Positions 34,701 to 44,770 are shown, numbered from the stretch's first letter. The stretch is 64,000 nucleotides of DNA from Bolinopsis microptera (GCF_026151205.1 NC_087078.1:19259765-19323764); one strand, 5' to 3'. Notes: generated from the letters alone by a model not told the origin. Made by a program: numbers and translations.

Positions 34701-36754
34701 CTACGAGTAACCTAGTATATTAAAGTAACTCAACTACGAGTAACCTAGTATATTAAAGTAACTCAACTACGAGTAACCTAATATATTAAAGTAACTCAAC
34801 TACGAGTAACCTAGTATATTAAAGTAACTCAACTACGAGTAACCTAGTATATTAAAGTAACTCAACTACGAGTAACCTAGTAAATTAAAGTAACTCAACT
34901 ACGAGTAACCTAGTATATTAAAGTAACTCAACTCCGAGTAACCTAGTATATTAAAGTAACTCAACTCCGATTAACCTAGTATATTAAAGTAACTCAACTA
35001 CGAGTAACCTAGTATATTAAAGTAACTCAACTACGAGTAACCTAATATATTAAAGTAACTCAACTACGAGTAACCTAGTATATTAAAGTAACTCAACTAC
35101 GAGTAACCTAGTATATTAAAGTAACTCAACTACGAGTAACCTAGTATATTAAAGTAACTCAACTACGAGTAACCTAGTATATTAAAGTAACTCAACTACG
35201 AGTAACCTAGTATATTAAAGTAACTCAACTACGAGTAACCTAGTACATTAAAGTAACTCAACTACGAGTAACCTAGTACATTAAAGTAACTCAACTACGA
35301 GTAACCTAGTATATTAAAGGAACTCAACTCCAAGTAAACTAATAACGTCCCCAGTGGGAGGGAAGCTGGCTGCTGCTCTCCAATGCTCCACTCTACTGTG
35401 TAGCAACTGGAGGTACCTTCCTGGTACACATCCTCTCTCTGGTTGGTGCTGAGATAAACAAGGTCCACTGCTTCAGAGGCGACCTCAGATTCGTTAAAAC
35501 TTCACCCGTGTGAGAGAAAATGTGAAACTTACTGTATGTTTTGATAATGCCTTCGACAGAAATTTGGTATACGTTTTTTGTTGATGAATATTTGGTGATT
35601 TGTTTTTCATGCTCTGGTAAGATGGATGCTTTTTATTGTTTCTTACCTCTAAATACTTAAGTTTAGGACATCCCTCCAGTATTCTCTTAAATGTGTCATC
35701 GTCAACATTAACACAGCATTCATTGTTTCTTACCTCTAAATACTTAAGTTTAGGACATCCCTCCAGTATTCTCTTAAACGTGTCGTCGTCAACATTAACA
35801 CAGCATTCTAAAGACAGCTTGTGTAGATTTCTACATTTGCTAAGTTCTTGAAGACTTTCTTTTGTCAGCTCCAACCCTGCCTCTGCAATAGTTGAAGTAG
35901 AAACCAAAATTAAAGTGGGTGCTTTAACTCTGTCAATTCTTGCTTTAATTCTGTTTACAATCCAGTGCAACAACATCTTCATGAAGCATCGGGATATTTA
36001 GGTAGATCTGCCCATTAAAACTTAAATAAAATGTTGTCTTACTTGTTTCTTTGCTCCCAATAGAAAGACATCTTACATCAGTGCTAAACTTCTTGACAAG
36101 TTTAATGAGTTGGTCATCTTGGATGTGGAAGCTAGGGTCGCAATCTATTCTCTGATACCTGCATGATAGAAATTCTACAGTCATAGCGACCAATTCAACA
36201 CCTTCTTGAAATTTATTATAATTATAAATACAAAATTGCGCCAATAAGAATATTGCAAGATAAGCAGCTAACCTGCATTTGCTGCGTATAGCCTCATCAA
36301 GATTGGGTTCACCGTACAAACTGACACGAGGTTTAAAGTAGGGGAAGTTTATTTTTGGCACCATTCCTAGCTCTCGTCTCTTGTTAACTGAGTTATCCTG
36401 TACAGTAGGTATATAGGTAGGTGTAGGTTGGGTTACAGCAATTTTCATCACGAACAAGTTTGAAAATTAGCGATTAGCTAGAATACATTCGGTCAACTTT
36501 GAATGGAATACATTTTTGTGGGTGCGTGCGCTTCATAATGAAATACACTTTCAAGAGTACATGGTGCTTTAAGAATGGGAAGAATGGATTCCAACCTGCT
36601 CTGAATCGCTAAAATCACCCTCTGTGAAGAACAACATGTGTCCGTAACAATCTGTCCCCATCTTTTTACCAAAGTCGACACAGCATCTCCGACATAAACC
36701 GCGGTCACATACATCTTTAGGTCTGTTCCTACAGTTTATATAGGGCGACTGACA
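16790..36754 (-). CDS. leucine-rich-repeat protein with N-terminal Cys cluster (exons 10-18 of the long minus-strand chain)
   Basis: Exons in transcription order: 36596-36754, 36273-36397, 36043-36158, 35734-35882, 22509-22614, 18768-18930, 17471-17546, 17072-17213 and 16790-16893 (stop 16790-16792). All have AG/GT borders and matching phases. The product starts with a Cys-rich knuckle (CRNRPKDVCDRGLCRRCC). RNI/AMN1-type leucine-rich repeats follow: DDQLIKLVKKFSTDVRCLSI, LTKESLQELSKCRNLHKLSL, TFKRILEGCPKLKYLEVSGC and SLEYLFSESSHLQFLNIEF. The last repeats are stitched across the 13-kb intron, which is strong support for that join. A basic/acidic tail follows, ending WEEDAAAVLG...DWADLS. Such repeats are typical of substrate-binding adaptors, but I see no F-box, so function is open. 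Exon 35734-35882 can extend in frame to 35647 through a duplicated donor. The last acceptor is chosen over one at about 16961, which leads to an early stop. Confidence 0.7.
17471..17745 (-). repeat. 64-bp tandem triplication spanning a splice acceptor
   Basis: Three copies of a 64-bp unit containing TACTGAACTGAAACAGACGC (plus strand, near 17540, 17604 and 17668). On the minus strand this reads as a GTTTCAG acceptor followed by the first bases of the 17471-17546 exon (TTCAGTA). The upstream copies are spare acceptors. The unit is not a multiple of three. Confidence 0.85.
17750..18767. other. intron sequence, no gene recognised
   Basis: AT-rich intron of the minus-strand gene. A short local repeat (TAATTCGAAAGATT) occurs at about 17870-17910. 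No coding region is supported. Confidence 0.35.
18931..19814. other. intron sequence upstream of the ORF1-like relic
   Basis: AT-rich sequence with a short TAGTAGTTTGAATGTTTTAG / TTGTAGTAATTTGAATG tandem near 19490-19560. Nothing coding is seen. Confidence 0.35.
19815..20625 (+). pseudogene. ORF1-like protein of a non-LTR retrotransposon, one frameshift
   Basis: Two overlapping frames (19815-20135 and 20089-20628) make one protein interrupted by a shift near 20120. The N-terminal part is a coiled coil (QMSAMMEIVECLKTEALADK...LLVQKDEQLQLF). The second part resembles the RRM-like domain of L1/CR1-type ORF1 proteins: RSKNLIVFRLKEEDEEQLP, VKITVPSSTAVHQILMKTRR, and a basic end with KNVVTDLKNKRAEQTHLDHY. 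ORF1 proteins bind element RNA. No reverse transcriptase follows, so this is an orphan fragment in an intron of the opposite-strand gene. Confidence 0.5.
20820..21180. mobile_element. foldback element with CGGCTGTCAGAATGA ends, copy 1
   Basis: Begins TACGGCTGTCAGAATGAAGT and ends with its inverse CTTCATTCTGACAGCCGTA (21162-21180). An internal direct copy lies at 20991-21010. The interior is AT-rich and non-coding. The 15-bp motif is shared with the larger palindromic element at 21498-22112. Confidence 0.7.
21498..22112. mobile_element. large inverted-repeat (foldback) element, copy 2
   Basis: Two arms of roughly 155 bp, 21498-21660 and about 21955-22112, are near-perfect inverse complements: CTACGGGTGTACGGCTGTCA at one end, TGACAGCCTTACACCCGTA at the other, and internal TTGCATATACTAAAAACAC against GTGTTTTTAGTATATGCAA. 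The loop of about 290 bp carries two more inverse copies of the motif (21696-21737). No coding region. Confidence 0.75.
22113..22508. other. intron sequence
   Basis: AT-rich, with a short AAAGTAATTATAAAGTAATTA tandem at about 22457-22500 ending beside the splice donor of the 22509-22614 exon. No gene. Confidence 0.4.
22618..24320 (-). repeat. 43-bp tandem array (about 39 copies) abutting a splice acceptor
   Basis: The unit is GCGAGTAGACAGATAACATA plus CCTATCTTATCTCTGTATCTATA. The array begins four bases beyond the exon edge (22614). On the minus strand the real acceptor is CTACTCGCAG, while repeat copies read CTACTCGCTATAG. Single-base-deleted units (TGTACTATAG) and the last short units (GACGTTTCTTATC, 24171-24240) show ongoing drift. 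It fills the 3' end of the 13-kb intron. Confidence 0.95.
24321..25130. other. intron sequence, no gene recognised
   Basis: AT-rich unique-looking sequence within the long intron of the minus-strand gene. No coding region supported. Confidence 0.35.
25131..25826 (+). repeat. 35-bp tandem array (about 20 copies)
   Basis: The unit is CTCCAGTATTTGTGGTCGTT plus ACACTTTAGTTACAG, nearly invariant (one AACAC variant near 25624). Each unit holds an acceptor-like TTTAGTTACAG on the plus strand, but I could not attach an exon to it. Confidence 0.95.
25827..26390. other. sequence between two arrays, no gene recognised
   Basis: Unique-looking AT-rich sequence inside the long intron and upstream of the DEG/ENaC gene. 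I see no supported coding region. Confidence 0.35.
26391..27540. repeat. 39/45-bp tandem array (about 28 copies)
   Basis: The unit is GGTTTAACAACTTGTTTGTG plus TGGTACATTTCAACTATTC (39 bp). The first six or so units carry an extra TCGTTT (45 bp). The unit length is a multiple of three and lacks stops in several frames, so frames of about 300 codons stay open on both strands. These are repeat artefacts. Confidence 0.95.
27541..28014. promoter_or_regulatory. presumed 5' flank and 5' UTR of the DEG/ENaC gene
   Basis: Non-repetitive AT-rich sequence upstream of the ATG at 28015. No specific promoter element can be defended; the assignment rests on position only. Confidence 0.3.
28015..30003 (+). 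CDS. degenerin/ENaC-family sodium channel subunit with a PAN/apple-like insert
   Basis: Exon 1, 28015-28034 (MGAGNKL start, donor GTGAGT), joins exon 2, 28236-30003, in phase, giving about 595 residues. TM1 is near residues 25-53 (LIWSIVGLLMLVLGVYCAVE), followed by the family's YLSYPSYTEI. The extracellular domain has many Cys, including CKCYPWYV and CYEPCSYNKTTY. TM2 (about 543-571, GGTLDLFVGISMITIYKIVE) has the G-x-S selectivity-filter motif (GIS). The family forms trimeric Na+ channels gated by acid, peptides or force. Residues about 355-432 (ELCAVQCKLNEDCVVFMW, then CVMFDSSAVL and a final NC) look like a PAN/apple module, unusual inside this fold. The acceptor is duplicated 38 bp upstream (28198); using it would break the frame. 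The gene lies inside an intron of the opposite-strand gene. Confidence 0.88.
28160..28245 (+). repeat. two-copy 38-bp duplication spanning the DEG/ENaC splice acceptor
   Basis: ATCTAACCCTCTATTCACAA followed by TTTCAGGATTGAAGGGAT occurs twice in tandem, giving acceptors ending at 28197 and 28235. Only the second keeps the reading frame, because 38 is not a multiple of three; the first leads to TGA within about 22 codons. Confidence 0.92.
30004..30593. other. intergenic between DEG/ENaC and the six-exon gene
   Basis: AT-rich; likely 3' UTR of the channel gene and 5' flank of the next gene. Nothing else is recognised. Confidence 0.4.
30594..35513 (+). CDS. six-exon membrane protein with coiled coil and four hydrophobic helices, unknown family
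   Basis: Exons 30594-30771, 31217-31405, 31520-31615, 31739-31857, 32144-32224 and 35355-35513 join in phase (1,1,1,0,0) to give about 273 residues. Order: polar N-terminus; charged coiled coil (about 61-85, EEKLKGYEEKIRQYEERINE); TM1 (124-142, ILMVLICIGALAFLGVTWL); a short acidic loop resembling a degenerate EF-hand (161-172, DDHGDGNIYINQ, with H and Q at positions where D/N and E are usual); helix 2 (174-190, LTTALLFDLTSLMIWCL); TM3 (about 205-220, GVLPAILLALHFLYF); TM4 (about 238-255, GGTFLVHILSLVGAE); and a basic C-terminus. I do not recognise the family. The last intron is 3.1 kb, almost all tandem repeat. A competing exon at 32031-32128 would truncate the protein. It lies in an intron of the minus-strand gene. 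Confidence 0.62.
31028..31226 (+). repeat. 69-bp repeat (three copies) spanning the exon-2 acceptor
   Basis: CGTTGGTCAGGTATCGAGG occurs three times with 69-bp spacing (acceptors ending 31078, 31147 and 31216), separated by GGTAACAAGGGTAACGATTTAAG-type subunits. Only the last acceptor leads into the open exon; the earlier ones run into in-frame TAA. Confidence 0.9.
31858..31935 (+). repeat. short GTGATAGAC / GTGCTAGACAC repeat starting at the exon-4 donor
   Basis: The intron begins GTATAATAGACACGTGCTAG and continues as about five imperfect copies of TAGACACGTG. The array starts within six bases of the donor. Confidence 0.75.
32290..33247 (+). repeat. 16-17-bp array rich in CACGTG (about 55-60 units)
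   Basis: Alternating CACGTGACACAGTTAA and CACGTGACATAGCTAG units, with some CACATG variants and larger duplicated blocks (the rare GTTCGCACGTGAC variant recurs near 32694, 33143 and 33237). Most units contain the palindromic E-box CACGTG. It lies in the last intron of the six-exon gene. Confidence 0.95.
33300..35345 (+). repeat. 33-bp tandem array (about 61 copies) ending at a splice acceptor
   Basis: The unit is CTACGAGTAACCTAGTATAT plus TAAAGTAACTCAA. Variant units (CTCCTAG, CCGATTAACC, GTAAATTAAAG) recur in the same order about 1,155 bp apart, showing duplication of a 35-unit block. The array ends about 10 bp before the CCCCAG acceptor of the terminal exon (35355) of the six-exon gene. 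Confidence 0.95.
35634..35821 (-). repeat. 87-bp in-frame tandem duplication of an exon end plus splice donor
   Basis: On the minus strand GAATGCTGTGTTAATGTTGA ... AAGTATTTAGAGGTAAGAAACAAT occurs twice with 87-bp spacing and a few silent differences. Each copy ends in GAG|GTAAGA, giving donors after 35734 and 35647. Reading through adds 29 residues (one more leucine-rich repeat) in frame. Confidence 0.9.
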
Positions 36755-36931
36755 CTGGAAAGGTAAGTAATGAGAACTGGAGCAAGAATGATAACTTTAG
36801 CTTTTAAAAATTGCGTACTTTGGAGACCTTGTATGGCTGTTGAAACCTAAAGACATTAAATAAGTTTCAAAGTCTAGTATACATTAAATATCAACCAACA
36901 AAAAAGAGAAGAAATCTTAATTAAAGAAACC

Positions 36932-37451
<520 letters not shown>

Positions 37452-38094
37452 ATCTCTAAGGGTTTGTAGATGCCACTCCAGACCTCTCCGGCACTCAGAA
37501 TCTCGTTTGGGTCTATGCCAAGTTTCAATATCGTCTGGCGTCTTCTCAGCGGGTCAGTTTGAGATAGGTGGTAGTTTATAGCTGAAAAGTGATCTTTATT
37601 TTGCGGATCTGTGGGTAAATCATCTAAATAATGGCAATGAAATTTGTGTAAGTATTATGATAATGGTTGCATGCAATGTTCGTCATTGACTATTGGGATT
37701 GGCCAGATAAATCGCAAAATGTAACTAGTAAACATTTAGGTTATTCAAATTTGTCATATTATTGGTGGAAATATGGGGGGATCATGTTCCCCCCCCCCCC
37801 CCACACATATCATCGCCATCTATTTCTCTGGTTTTATATGTTATTTTCACCATGGCCAAGGTCAAAAATTTGTAGTTTTCATCGCCTAGTGTTTAAGTGT
37901 TAGTGCCACCGAAAACCTGCACACATTTAATAATTAATAATAAGTTTATTTCCAACGTTGTTGACTGAAACCCACAAAATGTATATTCAGTGCTTTTCAA
38001 TGTAAGACAGGGCTACACAAGTAAGTAATTACTACTTAACAGGAGAACACCTGACACCTATTTTCGAGGTGTCAGCAACTAAAACTATCAGCAA

Positions 38095-38205
38095 ATATCA
38101 CGTTCAAGTATTAAATACTTACACAAGTATTAAATATTTACACAAGTATTAAATACTAACACAAGTATTAAATACTTACACAAGTATTAAATACTTACAA
38201 ATGTT
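38095..38205 (-). repeat. about five copies of a 19-bp AAGTATTAAATACTTACAC repeat
   Basis: Short AT-rich array in an intron of the minus-strand gene, about 100 bp beyond the donor of exon 38307-38487. Each unit contains the palindrome AGTATTAAATACT. Confidence 0.8.
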
Positions 38206-38519
38206 GAAATTTCTATTCAGACATGTCGCGAAGGTGTACAATATACATTATACAATCATTGTAGCAGTATACAAACTATACATTGTATACTATACAATAT
38301 GCATACCTCTAGGATGGACACCGAAAGCTCGGTGGAAGACACGACGAAGATGCTGTTTCTCCACATCAGACATTGGTTTAGCCAAGGTGTCGCAAACTGC
38401 TTCAGCTCTGACCATGTCGTTCTCAAATCTCACTATGTCAGCTATTTCTTGGATGTCAGGACGCTTGAACAGACCGTGGCACATGGTCTGAAGTGTGATT
38501 TGGAGATTAATTAAATAGT

Positions 38520-39974
38520 GATTAGTTAATTACACTTGTGGAGCAATCTTATTAAATCTCTCACAACAATACGGGTAAAAGTTTGATAATATATTGAATC
38601 AAGCACACTACCTGTACATTAATTCCGAACACGTTCCCTTTACTTTAACACCAGACCTTTAAACAGATGATGAGTTTGATAAATGATATCAGTGCGAGTT
38701 ACGACTGCTTAGAAGATTCTATGAAAAGGGAAAATTCTCCAGCTCCGGCATACTCCATAACTTATTTCAATTATCGAGACGTGTGATGTAGAATTAACAG
38801 TGGGCTTCATTAGAAAGCATGGGTATCACGCTTGCAAGATGACTTAATTTCGAGACGTCTCATGATAAGAACGGTCGTGCGCTAACGTGTTTCCATGCAA
38901 TGACGCCGGTATACTTTTATTCTACCAAACCATGTAATTTTATAAAATGCGCGGCTATTAGCATTTGACTGCGCGCACAGAGCCGATTTCGCATGGGTCC
39001 AACCACGTGGTGCGATAAGTCGATGGTGTTATCTGCCAGGATTTTAAAGAAATTCCGTAATGCTTATCAGTGAAATATTTAAAACAACGATAGTTTCAAA
39101 AGCTTTGATAGATTTTCTGATATGCAAGTGAGATCATTGTGATGTGAACGTTTAGTAGATGAAAATAGGACATGTTGAACCGTGCAGTTCCAATAAATTC
39201 AATAAATTCGGACGATATGAGGCGATTATAGGGGGCGACGAGTCGTCGCCCCCATAATCGCCTCATATCGTCGCCGACGACAATTGAAAAGTTTAAAACA
39301 CTTAAATCAGAGGTGACTGTTACGGAATATTGGGCCCAATATTGCAGTGAGAGTAAGGTTTATCATGATTGACAGCGATTCCAAGAAAAATCATCGTGTG
39401 CCGATATAGATTACAATAGGTCGTCAAAATACCATAAATCATACACTTTGTGTCATACATTTCAGTCTTGGTCCTAAGCCAGATGGCTTATTACAATGCC
39501 TGCGTCATGCATACTATCCCATTAATGATTCAAATAGTACAGGACATTTCCCAATATTTCATAGCCAAAGACATGTACACGAGGACTAATTCAAGGGCCC
39601 ACGTACCTAAATCTGGAATGCAATGGTTCAGATAAGCTGGTAACCAGTGGCGTAATATAATATAACGACACTGCTGGTAACTGGTGAAAATAAAAACCCT
39701 TTCGTGTCCTAAAAGCGTTTCTGTATTCCAAAGGTGCAGTACTTAATTCACTCTCTCAGAATGGTCAGGTACAGTTTATTTTAAGGGTGTATTCAGATTA
39801 TAATAGTAAAATAGCGCTAACTCTATTTATACCCTATATAATATGCGAAAGCCTGCAGAATTATTCGTAATAACAGCTTTATATTTTCACTTCATATCAC
39901 AGTATCAGGATCATGTTTCCAGGGACAATATAATAGACATAACATTAATTTAAGAATTAAGATTCCGCTCATCT
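38520..39974. other. intron sequence with a near-perfect 31-bp-arm palindrome
   Basis: Long intron between exons 40058-40178 and 38307-38487. The only structure I see is the palindrome at 39211-39273. The rest is AT-rich and non-coding. Confidence 0.4.
39211..39273. repeat. near-perfect palindrome
   Basis: Left arm GACGATATGAGGCGATTATA + GGGGGCGACGA and right arm TCGTCGCCCCC + ATAATCGCCTCATATCGTC are inverse complements except for one indel, with a one-base centre. It could extrude as a cruciform or be the remnant of a small foldback element. Confidence 0.85.
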
Positions 39975-40185
39975 CAAACCTTACTTAGTGACTGCACAGT
40001 GTACATGTTCAAAGTCCCAATAAATGTCCCTATTATAATGACAACAAAGTCCCTAACCTTTATAAAGTCCCGTTTTTCGAAGTCGGTCCAAGCCACCACT
40101 TCTTGTATGGTGTCCACCATGTCAGCTGTTCGACCAGGGTCTACTTTAGTGGGACAGCGGCACACGTACGTAGGGCATCTGAAGG

Positions 40186-43100
40186 AAATCTTACATTAAA
40201 CCTGGCAATCTTACATTAAACCTGGCAATCTCACATTAAACCTGGCAATCTTACATTAAACCTGGCAATCTTACATTAAACCTGGCAATCTTACATTTAA
40301 CCTGGCAATCTTACATTGAACCTGGCAATCTTACATTTAACCTGGCAATCTTACATTAAACCTGGCAATCTTACATTAAACCTGGCAATCTTACATTAAA
40401 CCTGGCACTCTTACATTTAACCTGGCAATCTTACATTAAACCTGGCAATCTTACATTTAACCTGGCAATCTTACATTAAACCTGGCAATCTTACATTAAA
40501 CCTGGCACTCTTACATCAAACCTGGCAATCTTACATTAAACCTGGCAATCTTACATTTAACCTGGCAATCTTACATTAAACCTGGCACTCTTACATCAAA
40601 CCTGGCAATCTTACATTAAACCTGGCAATCTTACATTTAACCTGGCAATCTTACATTAAACATGGCAATCTTACATTTAACCTGGCAATCTTACATTAAA
40701 CCTGGCAATCTTACATTAAACCTGGCAATCTTACATTAAACCTGGCACTCTTACATTTAACCTGGCAATCTTACATTAAACCTGGCAATCTTACATTTAA
40801 CCTGGCAATCTTACATTAAACCTGGCACTCTTACATTTAACCTGGCAATCTTACATTAAACCTGGCAATCTTACATTTAACCTGGCAATCTTACATTAAA
40901 CCTGGCAATCTTACATTAAACCTGGCACTCTTACATCAAACCTGGCAATCTTACATTAAACCTGGCAATCTTACATTTAACCTGGCAATCTTACATTAAA
41001 CCTGGCACTCTTACATCAAACCTGGCAATCTTACATTAAACCTGGCAATCTTACATTTAACCTGGCAATCTTACATTAAACATGGCAATCTTACATTTAA
41101 CCTGGCAATCTCACATTAAACCTGGCAATCTTACATTAAACCTGGCAATCTTACATTAAACCTGGCAATCTTACATTTAACCTGGCAATCTTACATTAAA
41201 CCTGGCAATCTTACATTTAACCTGGCAATCTTACATTAAACCTGGCAATCTTACATTAAACCTGGCAATCTTACATTAAACCTGGCACTCTTACATCAAA
41301 CCTGGCAATCTTACATTAAACCTGGCAATCTTACATTTAACCTGGCAATCTTACATTAAACCTGGCAATCTTACATTAAACCTGGCACTCTTACATCAAA
41401 CCTGACAATCTTACATTAAACCTGGCAATCTTACATTAAACCTGGCAATCTCACATTAAACCTGGCAATCTTACATTAAACCTGGCAATCTTACATTTAA
41501 CCTGGCAATCTTACATTAAACCTGGCAATCTTACATTTAACCTGGCAATCTTACATTAAACCTGGCAATCTTACATTAAACCTGGCAATCTTACATTAAA
41601 CCTGGCACTCTTACATCAAACCTGGCAATCTTACATTAAACCTGGCAATCTTACATTAAACCTGGCAATCTTACATTTAACCTGGCAATCTTACATTAAA
41701 CCTGGCAATCTTACATTAAACCTGGCACTCTTACATCAAACCTGACAATCTTACATTAAACCTGGCAATCTTACATTAAACCTGGCAATCTCACATTAAA
41801 CCTGGCAATCTTACATTAAACCTGGCAATCTTACATTTAACCTGGCAATCTTACATTAAACCTGGCAATCTTACATTAAACCTGGCAATCTTACATTAAA
41901 CCTGGCAATCTTACATTTAACCTGGCAATCTTACATTAAACCTGGCAATCTTACATTTAACCTGGCAATCTTACATTAAACCTGGCAATCTTACATTAAA
42001 CCTGGCAATCTTACATTAAACCTGGCACTCTTACATCAAACCTGGCAATCTTACATTAAACCTGGCAATCTTACATTTAACCTGGCAATCTTACATTAAA
42101 CCTGGCAATCTTACATTAAACCTGGCACTCTTACATCAAACCTGACAATCTTACATTAAACCTGGCAATCTTACATTAAACCTGGCAATCTCACATTAAA
42201 CCTGGCAATCTTACATTAAACCTGGCAATCTTACATTTAACCTGGCAATCTTACATTAAACCTGGCAATCTTACATTTAACCTGGCAATCTTACATTAAA
42301 CCTGGCAATCTTACATTAAACCTGGCAATCTTACATTAAACCTGGCACTCTTACATCAAACCTGGCAATCTTACATTAAACCTGGCAATCTTACATTAAA
42401 CCTGGCAATCTTACATTAAACCTGGCAATCTTACATTAAACCTGGCAATCTTACATTTAACCTGGCAATCTTACATTAAACCTGGCAATCTTACATTAAA
42501 CCTGGCACTCTTACATCAAACCTGACAATCTTACATTAAACCTGGCAATCTTACATTAAACCTGGCAATCTCACATTAAACCTGGCAATCTTACATTAAA
42601 CCTGGCAATCTTACATTTAACCTGGCAATCTTACATTAAACCTGGCAATCTTACATTTAACCTGGCAATCTTACATTAAACCTGGCAATCTTACATTAAA
42701 CCTGGCACTCTTACATCAAACCTGGCAATCTTACATTAAACCTGGCAATCTTACATTTAACCTGGCAATCTTACATTAAACCTGGCAATCTTACATTAAA
42801 CCTGGCACTCTTACATCAAACATGGCAATCTTACATTAAACCTGGCAATCTTACATTTAACCTGGCAATCTTACATTTAACCTGGCAATCTTACATTAAA
42901 CCTGGCAATCTTACATTAAACCTGGCACTCTTACATCAAATCTGGCAATCTTACATTAAACCTGGCAATCTTACATTTAACCTGGCAATCTTACATTAAA
43001 CATGGCAATCTTACATTAAACCTGGCAATCTTACATTTAACCTGGCAATCTTACATTAAACCTGGCAATCTTACATTTAACCTGGCAATCTTACATTAAA

Positions 43101-43440
43101 CCTGGCAATCTTACATTAAACCTGGCAATCTTACATTAAACCTGGCACTCTTACATTAAACCTGGCAATCTTACATTTAACCTGGCAATCTTACATTAAA
43201 CCTGGCACTCTTACATCAAACCTGGCAATCTTACATTAAACCTGGCAATCTTACATTAAACCTGGCAATATTACATTAAACCTGGCAATCTTACATTAAA
43301 CCTGGCAATCTTACATTAAACCTGGCACTCTTACATTAAACCTGGCAATCTTACATTAAACCTGGCAATCTTACATTAAACCTGGCAATCTTACATTAAA
43401 CCTGGCAATTTTACATAAAATGTGGTAATCTTACATAAAA
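40186..43440 (-). repeat. 20-bp tandem array (about 160 copies) abutting a splice acceptor
   Basis: The unit is CCTGGCAATCTTACATTAAA with a small set of variants (CATTTAA, CTCACATT, GCACTCTTACATCAAA, CATGGC, CCTGACA) that recur in blocks, indicating higher-order duplication. It starts about 8 bp from the exon edge at 40178 (acceptor TTTCCTTCAG on the minus strand) and runs up to a truncated retrotransposon at 43477. Confidence 0.96.
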
Positions 43441-43476
43441 TGTGGCAATTATCCATAAAACCCGGCAATGGAAACA

Positions 43477-44770
43477 TGAGACTGATAATACTAATTTACA
43501 AATGGATATAGACTATCTCTCTGACTGGGCACTAAGAAACAAAATGCGATTCCATCCAGCAAAATGTAAAGTGCTTATTGTTTCAGGAAAACCATCTTTA
43601 TCTCCTCCATTCGCATATAATCTTGATGGCTCTCCTCTTGTGTATGTAGAGTTAGAAAAAGATCTTGGAGTTGATGTTACTCCTAAGCTAAGTTGGAATA
43701 GTCAGTGCGACAGAATTTATACTAAGGCCTGCCAACAACTTGGTATGGTCAGAAGAGATGGCCATATTGTCATTGATCAGAAACGTCGCCGGGCGCTTTA
43801 CCTCTCCCTGGTTCGTAGCCAATTCGAAAATTGTTCCATAATCTGGCGCCCTTGTAATAAATCACTTAGTGATAAATTAGAAAGTCTCCAAAAGAGAGCT
43901 ATTAAATGGATTCTGTCTGAAGAGGGCCGCAGTTATCCACCTGAGCAATATGTCAAAAAGTGCAAGCTTGTCGACATTCTCCCTTTGTCTCAAAAGTTTG
44001 ACTTGAATGATCTTATTTTTTTCCACAAAGCTCTTAACAATTTAATTCCTGTATCGCTGCCTCACTATCTCTCTTTATATCAGGGCACTTCTCGACTAAG
44101 ACGTTGCCACCTCGACAGTCTGTCTATTGTGTCATCAATTTTACCTAAGTTAAGTCAGAATTCACACACCACATGTACCTCAAATAGCCCACTGGCAAAA
44201 TCATTTTTCTACAGAACCCATATACTGTGGAATGGACTCCCTTTACAGGTAAGACAGATTGTGTCTACTAGTCTTTTCAAAGCTGAGGTCACTAAGCATC
44301 TATGGAAATGTTTATTGGATAGTGAAACAACAGTCTAGCCTAGTCTCTTTGCTCCCCATATTATTATTATTTTTGTTTTATTAATTTTTGTATCTACCTT
44401 CCTATACTTTCAACATCATATCACACTTCACCCGCACACCTTCTCACACATTAATGACCATTTCAGACCTGTATCTAATGTATCTGGAATTTGACGTATT
44501 GAAATTCCAATTTTGACTCTATATCCACAGTTATTCACCATGGATTTGTTTGTTATTAAATAGTTTTTCATAAATTTTTGGATTTAGATTAATTCGATGT
44601 AATGGGTCCAAGTTACTGCGGACATAGTTCACTATGTGTTTACCGTGTTTGGGTGCCCATCATATTTTACAGATGGGGGCGATATTTTGAACGATTCTAT
44701 TTAATATTCATCTATTGCTGTACTCTGTAAAATTTGAAAAGTATTTAATAAAAAAAATAAAAAAAACTTG
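43477..44770 (+). mobile_element. 5'-truncated CR1/jockey-like retrotransposon, same family as 56800-59000
   Basis: From GATAATACTAATTTACAAATGG onward it is nearly identical to 57718-58990, including the 3' UTR and a TAAAAAAAATAAAAAAAA-type tail. The frame left (about 43478-44335) covers only the part downstream of the RT catalytic motifs. Abrupt 5' truncation and the A-rich tail are typical of target-primed reverse transcription. GGCAATG on both sides (43465-43471 and about 44770-44776) is a possible short target duplication, but that motif also occurs in the adjoining 20-bp array. Confidence 0.85.
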
